A DNA stretch of 64,000 nucleotides from Diadophis punctatus similis (lineage: Eukaryota; Chordata; Lepidosauria; Squamata; Dipsadidae), in NCBI GenBank assembly GCA_023053685.1, contig JALIGW010000002.1, positions 253,366,739-253,430,738 of the forward strand, written 5' to 3'. A program made the translations under genes and the position numbers. The notes below the pieces were generated by a model. That model was not told the origin of the DNA. It searched no databases and was given only the letters and a program-made list of their open reading frames with translations. Of the stretch, positions 1-12,893 are shown piece by piece (the stretch's first letter is position 1; each line of letters opens with the position of its first letter).

Positions 1-90
1 GCGGGAGAAGCCCCGCGCCGCGACTGCCACCAGTTCCATCGGCTCTACGCCGAACGACTGGCCCGGCCGAACCAGCAGGATTTCACCCTG
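1..90. mobile_element. Right end of a hAT MITE cut by the window edge
   Basis: CCGCGCCGCGACTGCCACC and GGATTTCACCCTG resemble the SPIN-like and hAT right ends at 15.8-15.9 and 7.1 kb. Confidence 0.45.
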
Positions 91-200
91 CAGGGCAAAT
101 TCAAATTAACTTTTTGGAAACGCCACGGGACGCGGGACAAATTACTGAAAAGTGGGACTGTCCCGCCAAAAGCGGGATATCTGGTCACCTTAGTCTAGAG

Positions 201-375
201 CAGCGGTCACCAACTGGTGGTCTGCGAGAAAATTTGGGTGGTCCGCAGAAAAATTATTTGCATTTTTTTATATTGCACTAAATACTATTTTTCTTTTTTA
301 AAAATTCGTATTAGTGGTCCGTGGGATTTAAAATTATGAATTTAGTGGTCCTTGAGTTCCAAAAGGTTGGTGACT
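201..375. mobile_element. hAT-like MITE
   Basis: CAGCGGTCACCAACTGGTGG at the left and GGTTGGTGACTA at the right are terminal inverted repeats. GTCTAGAG lies before the left end; the right flank is eroded. Confidence 0.6.
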
Positions 376-389
376 AGGTTGGGCTAGAG

Positions 390-519
390 CAGGGTTCTCC
401 AACCTTGGCTACTTTAAGCCTGGCGGACTTCAATTCCCAGAATTCCCCAGCCAGCTGGCTGGGGAATTCTGGGAATTGAAGTCTGCCAGGCTTAAAGTTG
501 CCAAGGTTGGAGAACCCTG
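390..519. mobile_element. Palindromic hAT MITE (130 bp)
   Basis: An almost perfect palindrome (CAGGGTTCTCCAACCTTGGC and its mirror), flanked by the 8-bp duplication GGCTAGAG. Confidence 0.9.
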
Positions 520-744
520 GGCTAGAGGACCCAAAGGTCACCACCAACTCACAATATTGCCAGGCTGGCTTCATGCAAGATATTACACTAAGCTAATTTG
601 TGTAGTTTGTGGCCTTACAAGTGGGTAAACCTCCCCCCCCCCAAGTTGCCTCAGCCTATACTTTGATTTATATCCCGGTGTAAATAATCAATTGGAGAAA
701 TCCAGCAACTGTGTTTCGTTCACTTAGATTTATGATTGACTTTA

Positions 745-1131
745 CAGATAGCCCTCGACTTACAATCATTTGTTTAGTGACAGTTTGAAGTTACAACCGC
801 ACTGAAAAAAAGTGACTTACGACAATTTTTCACACTTACGACCTTTGCAGCACCCCCATGGTCGGGGACTCAAAATTCGGACTCTTGGCAACTGGTTCAT
901 ATTTATGATGGTTGCAGTGTCCTGGGGTCATGTGATCCCCTTTTGCGACCTTCTGACAAGCAGTGGGGAAGCCAGATTCACTTAACAACCATGTTGCTAA
1001 CTTGACAACTGCGGTGATTCACTTAACAGCGGCAAGAAAGAATGAAAAATGGGGCAAAACTCCGTTAACAATTGTTTCACCTAGCAACAGAAATTTTGGG
1101 CTCAATTGTGATTGTAAGTTAGGACTATCTG
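745..1131 (+). mobile_element. TA-flanked MITE, CAGGTAGTCCTCGACTTAC family
   Basis: Full copy from CAGATAGCCCTCGACTTAC to TAAGTTAGGACTATCTG, TA on both sides. The family has inverted ends of about 20 bp and no coding capacity, as expected of a Tc1/mariner- or pogo-type derivative. Confidence 0.88.
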
Positions 1132-1303
1132 TATTTACATCATTTATTGATTATTACATTTGTATAGCCGCCTATCTCCCAAGTGTCACTTGTTGATTTC
1201 TGTGGGCCCATCAAAATTCTGATTCGGTATGTAATTTCTCTTCAAGTTGGTTTTATCCAGATTTCTTTTAAAAAGTCTTGTACTTTTTCTTCTCTTTTTC
1301 CAG

Positions 1304-1322
1304 CTGGCCTTGTCTTCACCAG
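1304..1322 (+). CDS. RNF5: RNF5 microexon (19 nt)
   Basis: A pyrimidine-rich tract and CAG at 1301-1303 precede 19 nt, and GTGAGT follows at 1323. The exon reads (C)-TGG CCT TGT CTT CAC CAG, giving W-P-C-L-H-Q, the RING segment that directly precedes WLETRPERQ in RNF5. It starts with the third base of a Cys codon and ends in phase 0. Confidence 0.9.
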
Positions 1323-4300
1323 GTGAGTCGCTCTGTTTATTTGGACACTGACTGTAAGATTGGCTGGCATTGAAATGCTTAATTAACTTTCCCTGTTGTA
1401 TCTCTTCCAGATATACTAACATCTAGAATAGAATAGAATAGAATTCTTTATTGGCCAAGTGTGATTGGACACACAAGGAATTTGTCTTTGGTGCATATGC
1501 TCTCAGTGTACATAAAAGAAAATATACATTTGTCAAGAATGGTTGTCATAGGGTTCTACAGTACCTGTAGAATGGGGATTATGGGTGATATAGTCTGAAC
1601 TTATTTTGATGACACCAGGTCAGCCAAGGCTGGCCTAATGTTGGACAAATCTAGGTATTCCTAGGCAAAAGTAATCTGTGGAGGGAATACAGATAGTCGT
1701 CAACTTACAGTCACTTAGCGAACATTCAGAGTTACAGTGGACCTGAAAAAGGTACAGGTAGTCCTCGACTTACAACAGTTCATTTAGTGACTGTTCAAAG
1801 TTACAACGGCACTGAAAAATGTGACTTAGGACTTGTTTTTCACAGTTACAACCTTTGCAGGATCCCCGTGACGATGTGATCAAAATTCAGATGCTTGGCA
1901 GTTGGTTCATATTTATGACCCTTGCTGTGTCCCGGGGGTCAAGGGACTACTGTAACGCGCTCTACATGGGGCTACCCCTGAAAAGTATTCGGAGACTGCA
2001 ATTGGTGCAAAATGCGGCTGCGCGAGCTGTCGTGGATGTCTCCAGGTACACCCACGTAACACCCATTCTCCGCCAGCTGCATTGGTTGCCCATTGGTCTC
2101 CGGGTGCAATTCAAGGTGTTGATTATCATCTTTAAAGCCCTACATGGCTCAGGGCCAGGTTATCTCTGGGACCGCATCCTACCTCATACATCCCTACGAC
2201 CAGTTAGGTCCCACAGAAGGGGTCTCCTCCAGGTCCCGTCAGGCAAACAATGTCAGTTGGCGGGACCAAGGGGGAGAGCCTTCTCTGTGGGGATACGGTT
2301 CTCTGGAACCAACTACCCCCAGAGATCCGATCTATCCCCACCTTGCTGGCCTTCCGGAAAGCTATTAAGACATGGCTTTTCCTGCAGGTGGGGTGATTTG
2401 ACCGATGAACATCTTAGGTCTCCCCCAGGTATGAATGTGTTGTTTGGCTTTTTAATTTTTTAATTAATTAATGTTTTAAATCATTATTTTTTGTTTTTTA
2501 ATATTCTTCTTATATTCTGTTGTACGCCGCCCTGAGTCCCCAGGGAGTAGGGCGGCATATAAGAATACCAAGCAAATAAATAAATAAACAAACAAACAAA
2601 CAAACAAACAAACCCCTTTTGTGACTTTCTGACAAGCAAACTTAATAGGAAAGCCAGATTCACTTAACACCCGTGTTACTAACTTATCAACTGCAGTGAT
2701 TCACTTGTAACAACTGTGACAAGAAATGGGACAAAAGTAACTTAACAAATGTCTCACTTAACAACTGAAATGTTGGGCTCAATTATGGTCATAAGTCAAG
2801 GACTACCTGTATTTATGACCCAATTTTGAAGTACCAACAGCTGTCCCCCACCCCTCTCCATGGTCCCATGATTGCATTTTGGGTGCTGGGCAACCGGCCC
2901 ACACTTAGGATTGGTTGCAGCGTCCCACGTTTATATGACTTCAATTTACTTCCAGTTTCTGGCAAAAAACAACGCCCATTGCAGACAATGGCTCACTTTA
3001 TGACCATTGCAGTTGCTGAATGATTGCTGCAAAAAGGTTGTAAAATATATCTGTGACCCGCTTAATGACAAGCACAACTTAACAACTGTAATTCTGGATT
3101 GAAATTTTGATCATATGTCCAGGAAAACTACAGGATGAAGGCCTCTTTCCGCGTGTTTCCAGCCAATACGGAAGAGAACACTGCGACCGTCATAAATATG
3201 AGTCAGTTGCACAACGTCTGAATTTTGATCATGTGACCGTGGAGCTGCTGCAACGGTTGTTAAGTGTGAAAAATGATTCATAAGTCACTTTTTTCAGTGC
3301 TGTTGTGACTTCGAACGGTCACTAAATGAACTGTTTACCTGCATTAGCTGATAGAAAGGCTAATCAGGAACACTTCCTGCCTTACAGATGAATAATGACA
3401 ATGCTGCTTTTGAGAGAGAATCTTGTTTCTTGTGTGGTCAAGGGGTTGTACGTATAGCCAACATTGAAGAAGGGGACTGTAGTCGTTGAGGCTACCTGGA
3501 GGTTTATCTCCAGGTGGCCTCAACGACTCGCTAAAAGAATGCAAATGACTAGCAGTCTGCAAGGAGTATAAATCCTTCCATTCCCCACCATCCAGTCAGA
3601 GCTGAAGAAGCTTCTTGGGTGAGAAGCGAAACGTCTCCAAAGAAAAACCAGTCCAGTTGTCTCTTGAGAAAAGCATCTTTGGGTTACCTCTGCTTGCTTT
3701 CAATTCTTGCATTAGCATTTGACTGACTGCGGTGGACCTTTGGACTCTCTTAGTAAAGCATTTTTTAATCAGAGCAACTATCCTTGAAGTGAATCTCTCC
3801 TCGGCTCAAGTATGGATGGGCCAAATTTCTTAAATAACTTCAGAAATTATATTCCGCTGAGGATAACAATAAGCAATTCAAATAGAGCCGTGGTGGCACA
3901 GCGGTTAGAATGCTGTAGTGCAGGTTAATTCTGCCGACTGCCAGCAGTTCGATTCTGACCGGCTCAAAATCAACTCAGGCTTCTATTCTTCCGAGGTCGG
4001 AAAAATGAGGACCCAGATTGTTGGGGGACAATATGCTGACTTTGTAAACTGCTTAGATTGGGCTGTAAAACACTGAAGCGGTATATAAGTCTAAGTCCAT
4101 GATGGCAAACCTATGGCACGCGTGCCACAGGTGGCACGCGGAGCCATATCTGAGGGCACGCGAAGCGTTTTTTTAATGATTAGCCTTTTTTAATGATTTG
4201 TTTGGAGTTTCATAAAATGTTGTACGCCGCCTTGAGTCCTGAGGGAGTAGGGCGGCATAGAAAAACTGCCAAATAAATAAATAATAAATAAATATGTTAA

Positions 4301-7300
4301 CAGCTCCAGAGCGCATGTGCGTGCTGGCCAGCTAATTTTCGGCCTTGGGGAAGGCCATTTTCGCCTCGCTCCCCTCGCATGAGCGGACGGCGCGCATGCC
4401 TGCCACTTGCAACAATGGAGCTGTGCACGCATGTGTGCGCCTGCCATTCATACCACCCCCCGAAAGCTGGGCTGGGCCACCAAGGTGGAAAGGTTGGGGA
4501 CAACTGGATTAGAAGACCTCTGAGGTACTTTCCAGTGCTATGATTCTGTGTTCTGTGTAACTTACAAGTCTTTTTCTCTTCAGTGGTTAGAAACTCGGCC
4601 GGAGCGTCAGGAATGTCCTGTGTGCAAGGCGGGCATCAGCCGGGACAAAGTCATTCCTCTGTATGGGCGTGGAAGCTCTGCTCAGCAGGATCCCAGGTAA
4701 AGGATTCCCTTCTTTATCAGCGTTTTAGTAGGTAAAGGCAAAGGAGTCCCTGCAGATTTTACTCCGCTAGCCGACAAGCATCCGAATTTTGATAATGTGA
4801 CTAGGGAGATGCTGCAATGGTCTTAAATATGTGAAATACGACCATTTTACAGTGACGGCATAACTTTGAATGGTCACTAAATGAATGGTTTTACGTCGTG
4901 GGCAACCTGTAATTGTTTTAATTCTTTTTATGGATTTTGTAACCCATCTGGGTGGGTAACCTGAATCGAATAATATTAAACTAAATTTATGTTGCCAAAG
5001 AAGAAACGATCATTGTTGTCCCAAAGGTGCTTTTTCAAGAGGCAACTGGACTTTCTGGTTTTTCTTTGAAGACGTTTTGCTTCTCATCCAAGAAGCTTCT
5101 TCAGCTCTGACTGGATGGTGGGGAATGGAAGGATTTATACTCCTTGCAGGCAGCTGGTCATTTGCATCCTTTTAGAGAGTCGTTGAGGCCACCTGGACGA
5201 CACAGATAAACCTCCAGATTGCAGTGTTCTGGAGTTATGTGATCAGGGGTGGGTTCTAACTTACCTCACTGCCAGTTCACTTCCTCCCATGCCGCATGGC
5301 TGCGCCTCGTGTGTGCACGTGCACACAGTGCCAAAAAATCCCCCCTCAAAGCCGAAAACAAGATGGCGACACATGTGCAGTGCCGGAAACTTGGCTTCTG
5401 CGCATGCTCAGAATAAAAAATAATAATAAAAGAATTTAAAAAAAAGATGGTGGCACCCACGGACCGGCACCGACCGAACCGGTTCCGTGACATCATCGTG
5501 ACGTTACCAGTGGGTCGCTACCGGTTTGGGCGAACCGGTCTGAACCGGAAGGAACCCACTTCTGCATGTGATCTCTTTTTGCGACTTTCTGAGCCGAGGT
5601 GGCGCAGCGGTTAGAGGCAGGTACTGCAGGCCACTTTAGCTGACACTGATCCGCAGGTCAGCGGTTCAAATCTCACCGGCTCAAGGTTGACTCAGCCTTC
5701 CATCCTTCCGAGGTAGGTAAAATGAGGACCCAGATTGTTGGGGGCAATATAAATATACATTGCTTACTGGTGTAAACCGCTTAGAGAGTGCTTGCACTGT
5801 GAGGCGGTATATAAATCTCACAAAATAAATAAATAAATAAATAAAGTTAATGGGAAAGCCTAGATTCACTTAATAACCATGTTACTAAGAGCTGCAGTGA
5901 TTCACAGCTATGCTGAGAAAAGCCGTAAAATGAAGCGAAATTCACTTAACAAATTTCTCACTTAGCAACATAAATTTTGGGCTCAATTGCGGTCGTCAGT
6001 TGAGGACTACCTGTATACGTCTATGGAGATTTTCAGTCTCATGGTCAAGAGGCAACTGGACTTTCTGGTTTTTTGTTTGAAGACATTCACTTCTCATCCA
6101 AGAAGCTTCTTCAGCTCTCCGTGTTGTGCCTTTATAAATTCTGTGACCTGTGCCAATACTTCTGTTGGTAGAAGTGATTTTCAGCTCTTGGGAGTTTGTG
6201 TTCCACTCTCTTTTTTTTCAAAACGTCAATTGTGTAATCTGTCTTATTCCTTCATTGAGACGTTGGAGCTGTGCTTTCTGCAGGATGTTCTCTGCCCTGT
6301 GTCCCTTCAACTGTTGAGCTGAAGAAGCTTCTTGGATGAGAAGCGAAACGTCTTCAAAAGAAAAAACACAAAGTCCAGTTGCCTCTTGAAAAAAAAGCAC
6401 CTTGGGACTATCTGTATACCATGCAAACCCGGCTGCCACTTAAAGAAACGGAAATAATCGTATTTTCTTTCTCCCTCTTTTGCTGTACCTTTGCAGATGG
6501 TAGGGTCCTTGATGCTCTCTGAGTTTGGTTGTTGTCTTCTTGGAGACCAACAAGATCACATCCTCAGCAATGTTCCCTCTAAGCTGTGCGGCTGCGCGGC
6601 CGCGCACGTGATAAGAAAACGCCGCGCAGCAGTTTCCAACTGCCGCGCGGCGTTTTCTAATGTCAGAGGGAACATTGATCCTCAGTACTAGAAAGGACCA
6701 GGGTGTGCTCTCTGTTTACATCTGCAAGAAAATAATCAAGCTCAGAGAGAGCCAAGGACCCCCACAGCAGCTCTGAGCTACAAAGGATTATCTTCTATTG
6801 GTTGTAATTTGTAAAACCCTTTTGGAGCAGGTACATATTCCTTTGCTGCAGCGGTGAGATCTTCTTACCTTCCCTACCGGTTTGGAAGCGCGCGATTTGC
6901 GCGCCCCGCCCTCGCTTTCCCCGTGCGTGCGCACCATTGTCACGCAAGCCTTTTTGCCCTCTGCGGGTGTGCGGAAGGCTTTGTGCATGCGCAGAGGGTT
7001 TAAAAAAAGAAAATGGTGGGTGGGCGGAGCCTCATGCTGCCGCCGCTACCGGTTCTTCGAACTACCAGCGGCTGCCGCTACCGGTACACCTGAACTGGTA
7101 GCATTTCACCCCTGCTTTGCTGAATAGGGCGTATTGGGCAATGCAAAGACTGGAGGATGTGAGAAGCAACAGGAATGAGGCCGGGGGTATAATCCTACCT
7201 TTTTCTCCATCGCACAGATTGAAAACTCCCCCCCGACCTCGAGGGCAGCGCCCGGAGCCTGAGTCGCGAGGGGTGAGTACAGCCCACTTCTAACTTCCCT

Positions 7301-7833
7301 TCCGAAATCCATCCCAGACTAACTCCGCTCTTTCTGCAACACACCTGTTACCCTACCCTCCTTCTTTTTTTTCTTCTCCCCCTCCCCACCCCAGCAGGGC
7401 ATCGGCAGTTTCCCTGAAGCAGCCACAGGCTTCCACATGGCATTCGGCATTGGCGCATTCCCTTTTGGCTTTTTTGCTACGGGCTACAGTGCTCCAGGAG
7501 AAAGAGCAGGTAAGGTGCTGCCGTAAAGGGGGGGGGGGGGGTCAGTGCTTACAGAAGTTTGGGGTTTGTTAGAATATTCATGACTGGGAGATCCAATGAT
7601 AACAAGGTCAGCCAATGAATAGGCATAGCAAATAAGTCAGCCAATGGGAGCTAAACACATCTGAGTCTGTGCAGAGAATCGAAACTGAAGCTAGAAGGCT
7701 GGGCGTACTCTCTGTACTCTGTACACTCTGTACTCTCAGTCCACTCTGAACTCTGAACTAGAAGCTGCTTGTGTTTTGCTTGTAAATGCTACTATGTTGA
7801 AGAAGAACTCTGCTACTGGTATTGTAAATATAT

Positions 7834-7904
<71 letters not shown>

Positions 7905-7926
7905 CATACATACATACATACATACA

Positions 7927-7977
<51 letters not shown>

Positions 7978-10900
7978 CTGACGAGAGCTAAATACCGTAT
8001 TTTTCGGAGTATAAGACGCACCTTAGTTTTGGGGAAGGAAAATAGGGGAAAACAATCTGCCTACCAGGTATTCATCTGGCTAGCGTCCTTAGTCTGGTCA
8101 GCTTCAGCACATTATTTTATCACCTGGTTAGGACTTAAAAAAACATTCTTCAGAGAGAGTAACAATAAGAGCTGGGAAGATAGCTAGCACCTGATTAGGG
8201 CTAGAAAAAACCTTATTCGGAGCAAGTAGAGCAATGGAAAAAAACTCTGCAAAGACTTAGGGCTGGAAAAACATTCTTCGGAGAGAGTAACAATGAAAAA
8301 GCCTCCAAGGTAAGAGCTGGGAAGATCGTTAGCACCTAGCTAGGGCTGGAAAAAAAGCTTCGAAAAAGCTACATTCAGAGTATAAGATGCACCCAAATTT
8401 TCAGCCACTTTTAGGGAGGAAAAAGGTGCGTCTTACACTCAGAAAAATACGGTAGCTCGAATAGATCTATAATAGTCTCCCTTTATTTTCATTTATCAGC
8501 AAAAAATGGTACACACACACACACACATTATTATGTTTATAAGGAAGTTAATGAATCCTGCTGCATCAGTCTGCCTGTGTGTGCTTTCTGGATTTAATTT
8601 TCTGCAACAAACTCTGATAGGGTTCCCTATGACCGTATTTCCTCTGTCTTTCTACTTAAGACCAAGACTAAACTGAGACTCCATTCTTCCAAGCTTTTAG
8701 GCTTGTGCTGGAGCCCATCCTCAGGAAGCTTCTCTTTCTCCAGACTGTGTGTACCCTGGACTACATGTTGTATTTATATGGTGCCTGGTTGTGTGTGGCT
8801 TTGTCAGTCCTGTCCCAGCTTGGATATTCAGGAAAGAAAGACCCTCAACTCCATTTATAGTGAAAAGTATTCTTTTACTGAAGGTCTATGGAGATTCTTA
8901 GTCATCCAGGTCATGGTTGTCCCAAAGGTGCTTTTTCAAGAGGCAACTGGACTTTCTGGTTTTTCTCGGAAGACGTTTCAAAAGAATATCGGAAAAGCTC
9001 AGGAGGATCTTTAGCCAACACAACATATGTGCACACTTCAAACCCAAGAATACACTAACGCAGAAGCTTGTCCACCCCAAGGATAAAACACCCAGACACA
9101 AACTGAGCAACGTGGTATATGCAGTACAATGCAGCGAGCCATGTGCAGATCTGTATATTGGGGAAACAAAACAACCACTTCATAAATGCATGGCACAATT
9201 TAGGAGAACAAACCCATCAAGACTAGATTCAGCAGTCCATCTGCATTTAAAAGACAAAGACCACTCTTTTGAAGACAGCAAAGTCTACATTTTGGACAGA
9301 AAGGAACGCTGGTTTGAAAGAAGCCATCTATGTCAAAATTGAACAGCCCTCAACAGAGGGGGAGGGATACGACATAATCTATCCTTTCAACAGTTCCAAG
9401 AAAGCTCCACACCCATTTGCACCACTCAGGTGACCCTGATGACACAGATAAATCTCCAGGTGGCCTTAACAACTTGCTAAAAGAATGCAAATGATCGAAA
9501 AATTATAATTGAGAAATACTGTATATTAACATAGGAAAAAATAAAAATGTAAAAATAATAACGATGTAACTGATATGACGATACGTGAACCTGCTAAATG
9601 AATAACAACGTTATGTTATTTGGTTTGTTAGGTTATGTGGTTTATTTAGTTTGTTATGTTTGAATGTTTGTATATGTCTATATGTCTATATGTTTTTTTT
9701 CTTTTTTATGTTTTGTGTTTTTAAAATTACTCAATAAAAAAAAAGAATGCAAATGATTAGCACAGCTGAAGAAGCTTTCTTGGATCAGAAGTAAAATGTC
9801 TTCGAAGAAAAAGCAGAACGTCCAGTTGCCTCTTGAAAAAGCACCTTTGGGACTTTTACTGAAGCCAAGTGGTTACAGCATAGCAAAGCCAAATCTGAGG
9901 ATTTCCCGCATAACCCCAGTAATTTTACCTTCTCCCAGCCCCCTCTCCGCTTTGGTCATCTTGGTTGACGGAGGCGAAAATTTATCTCACAAAGGAGAAA
10001 TAGATCTTTTCCCGGACATCAGGCATTAGAAAAGAAACCGCAGTTTAAAAGTCCAAGTAAAAATATTTATTTCGGTACAAAACAATAAATCCTCATTATT
10101 CTACATCTCTGATATAAAAATAGGTGTTGCTTCGATGGAAGCCAGGAACAGAAAAGGAATGAACGGAGAAAGGAATGTGCACATGCGTACAAGAACATAT
10201 CAATCACGTGCTCAGGAATAAACCATTATATTAGATAGGGATGCATCTCCCTGCATATACAAATAACAGGCAATATAAATCACTGCGTGACATTGGTGAT
10301 GTCCAATAAGGTTCAAATTAGGTGTTTTGGTAACAGTTCCACATTTTGACGCCTCTTTGGATGGACGTTTCGCTTTCCATACTCCCCCCCCCCTTATCTT
10401 CCCATTCCCCCACCCCACATTTTATGGCAGGCTGCCATCAAAGCGAAGTGAAGCAGGGCTGAAGCGGTTTGATGGCAGATCTGACAGGCTTTTAAATTGT
10501 TAGTTAGGGTGTTGATGGCGGTTAACCCTAATTAACAACTAAAAGCCACATACAACAGGCACCATATAAATACAACACACAGCCCAGGGCACCTATTCTG
10601 GAGAGAGACAAGTTCCCTAAGGATGGGCTCCAGCACATGCCCGAAAGCTTGGAAGAATAAATGTTTGGTGTCAGTAACCGACTCAGATGGGCTCCTGCAA
10701 CATTATATCAGACACGTATATTTGTTTTCATTTGCGAATATCTGCCTCTTGTTGCCATGTGGGTAAATTCCCATGATGTTGGTTAGACTAGGATTACCAG
10801 ATCTCTGAGCAGGCAAAGGAGGACAGACAACTGGAATGGGAGACACACAACCTCACTTAGCATCCATAACAAAAATTATAATGAAGTGCTGCAAAAATAA

Positions 10901-12862
10901 ACGTACAGGTTGTCCTCACGTACCAACCACTTATTCAGCGATCGTTTGAATTTACGACGGCACTGAAAAGAAACTCACCTCAAAGGTGCAGTCGTCGTAG
11001 CATCTCTACGGTCACACGATCAATGATTCGGGTCCTCTCCAACCAACATTTACAGTAGGGCAGTTGCAGTGTTCCACGAGTCACGTTATTGCCCTTTGCA
11101 CCTTTGCCAGCCAACGTCCAACCAGCAAAGTCAGTGGGGGAGCCGGCAGGAAATCGCAAGCTGCAGTCACGTGACATCACAATTAACAACCTGTGACAAT
11201 TTGCTGAACCACGGCAGCTGGAACTGACGTCGTATAAGTTGGCGTGTTCACATGATACCACGTTTAATGAGGGCTTGGTTATCTCAGTGGTTAGAATGCA
11301 GTATTGCAGGCTAACTCACTGCCAGGAGTTCGATTCTGACCGGCTCGAGGTTGACTCAGCCTTCCATCCTTCCGAGTTTGGTAATTGTTAGGGGGGCAAT
11401 ATGCTTACTCTGTAAACTGCTTAATTGTGGGTGTAGGATTTTTTCCTGGACTTTTGATGTTTCCTGTATTTTAACTTTATTTATTTAGTCTATAAATTTC
11501 ATTAACAAACCAAGAAATCTGCTAGTTTTATTTATTGTCTAATTTACCCATCTCACAAAAAAAAGTGACTCTGGGCCGTATACAATAAAAACAATTTACA
11601 GGTAGTCCTCGACTTAACAACAGTTCACTTAGTGACCATCCGAACTTACAACGGCACTGACTTGTGACCATTTTTCACACTTCTGACCGTTGCAGCATTG
11701 CCATGGTCACGTGGTTTACATTCGGAAATGCTTGACAACCGACTCACATTCATGGCGGCTGCAGCGTCCCGGGTTCACGTTTTCAACCTTTTGCGACCTT
11801 CTGACAAACAGAGTCAGTGGGGGAACCAGATTCACTTAACGACCGTGTGGCTAATTTGACAAGTGCAGTGATTCGCTTAACAAACAAGAAAGGCAAAACT
11901 CACCTAACAAATTTCTCACTTAGCAACATAAATGTTGGCCTCAATTGCTGTCATAAGTCAAGGACTCCCTGTATGAAATACAGCAGTGGTTCCCAACCTT
12001 TCTAATGCCGCGACCCCTTAATATAGTTCCTTATGTTGTGGTGACCCCCAACCATAAAATTATTTTTGTTGCTACTTCATAACTGTAATTTTGCTACTGT
12101 TATGAATCGTAATGTAAATATGCAGGATGTATTTTCATTGTTATAAATTGAACATAATTAAAGCATAGCGATTAATCACAAAAACAATATGTAATTATGC
12201 CAGATCAGAAATTCTCGGGCCAGTCTTTGCAAGAGCACAAGGAATCTTCCACAACAAGTCTACTTCTGTATTTAGACTTGATAACCAACAAGTGTACAGC
12301 AATATTTCTCAATCTCAGCAACTTTTAAGGTGCCTGGACTTCAACTCCCAGAATTCAAAGCAAATCTGGCCCCTTAGCTGATGCCGTCAAAGCTCGGCCA
12401 CCAGGCGTCACAAACGCCTCTCACCGAATGGCACCTCTCCCGACCAATCGGAGGGCTTGGGCGAGTTGAGTCGATATGGCCAGGCTTGTGGCAGTGGGGG
12501 GGAGCTGAGGATGCCGGGGCGACCCCTGGGAAATGGTCGTTCGACCCCCAAAGGGGTCCCGACCCCCAGGTTGGGAACCACTGAAATACAGGAAACATCA
12601 AAAATCCAGGGGGGAAAAAATCCCTGAGCTACAAATATTCTCCTTTATTGGAGCCGTTGATGTAGCAAAACTTCATCAGTGGCGTTTGAAGTATCAGCTC
12701 ATGGAACCCCAGGCAGGAACGGAGGAATTGGGATACTCAGATGGACAGCCCTTGGTTGGCAACCGACAGCGAAGAGCTACGACGGTGTTAGTGAGCAGTT
12801 CAACGTTTAAACCCGTTGTTTAAATGCAACCAACTTGCTTTTAGATTTCCCCTTGGCTAACT

Positions 12863-12893
<31 letters not shown>

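Larger units (their letters stand above)
5217..6014 (+). mobile_element. TA MITE split by a hAT MITE and a SINE
   Basis: Three pieces: 5217-5243, 5573-5591 and 5848-6014, ending GTCAGTTGAGGACTACCTG. Confidence 0.75.
8884..9852 (+). mobile_element. Penelope-like retroelement, truncated
   Basis: Starts TCTATGGAGATTCTTAGTCA, encodes a GIY-YIG domain, and ends CCTCTTGAAAAAGCACC. The flanks repeat CTTTTACTGAAG (about 8871 and 9852), a target duplication. The reverse transcriptase is missing. An L1 end is inserted at 9489-9740. The hammerhead motif near 9769-9805 is degraded. Confidence 0.82.

Noticed and set aside
1..1303. Upstream RNF5 exon (first RING cysteines)
   Set aside because: No sequence encoding a CNICLE-type start of the RING; the stretch is MITEs and unique DNA.
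3890..3970. tRNA gene
   Set aside because: A and B boxes belong to a SINE head; no cloverleaf with paired acceptor stem, and the same head recurs with a SINE tail.
5070..5104. Hammerhead motif on the minus strand
   Set aside because: Core GAAA is changed to AAAA, so not annotated as a ribozyme.
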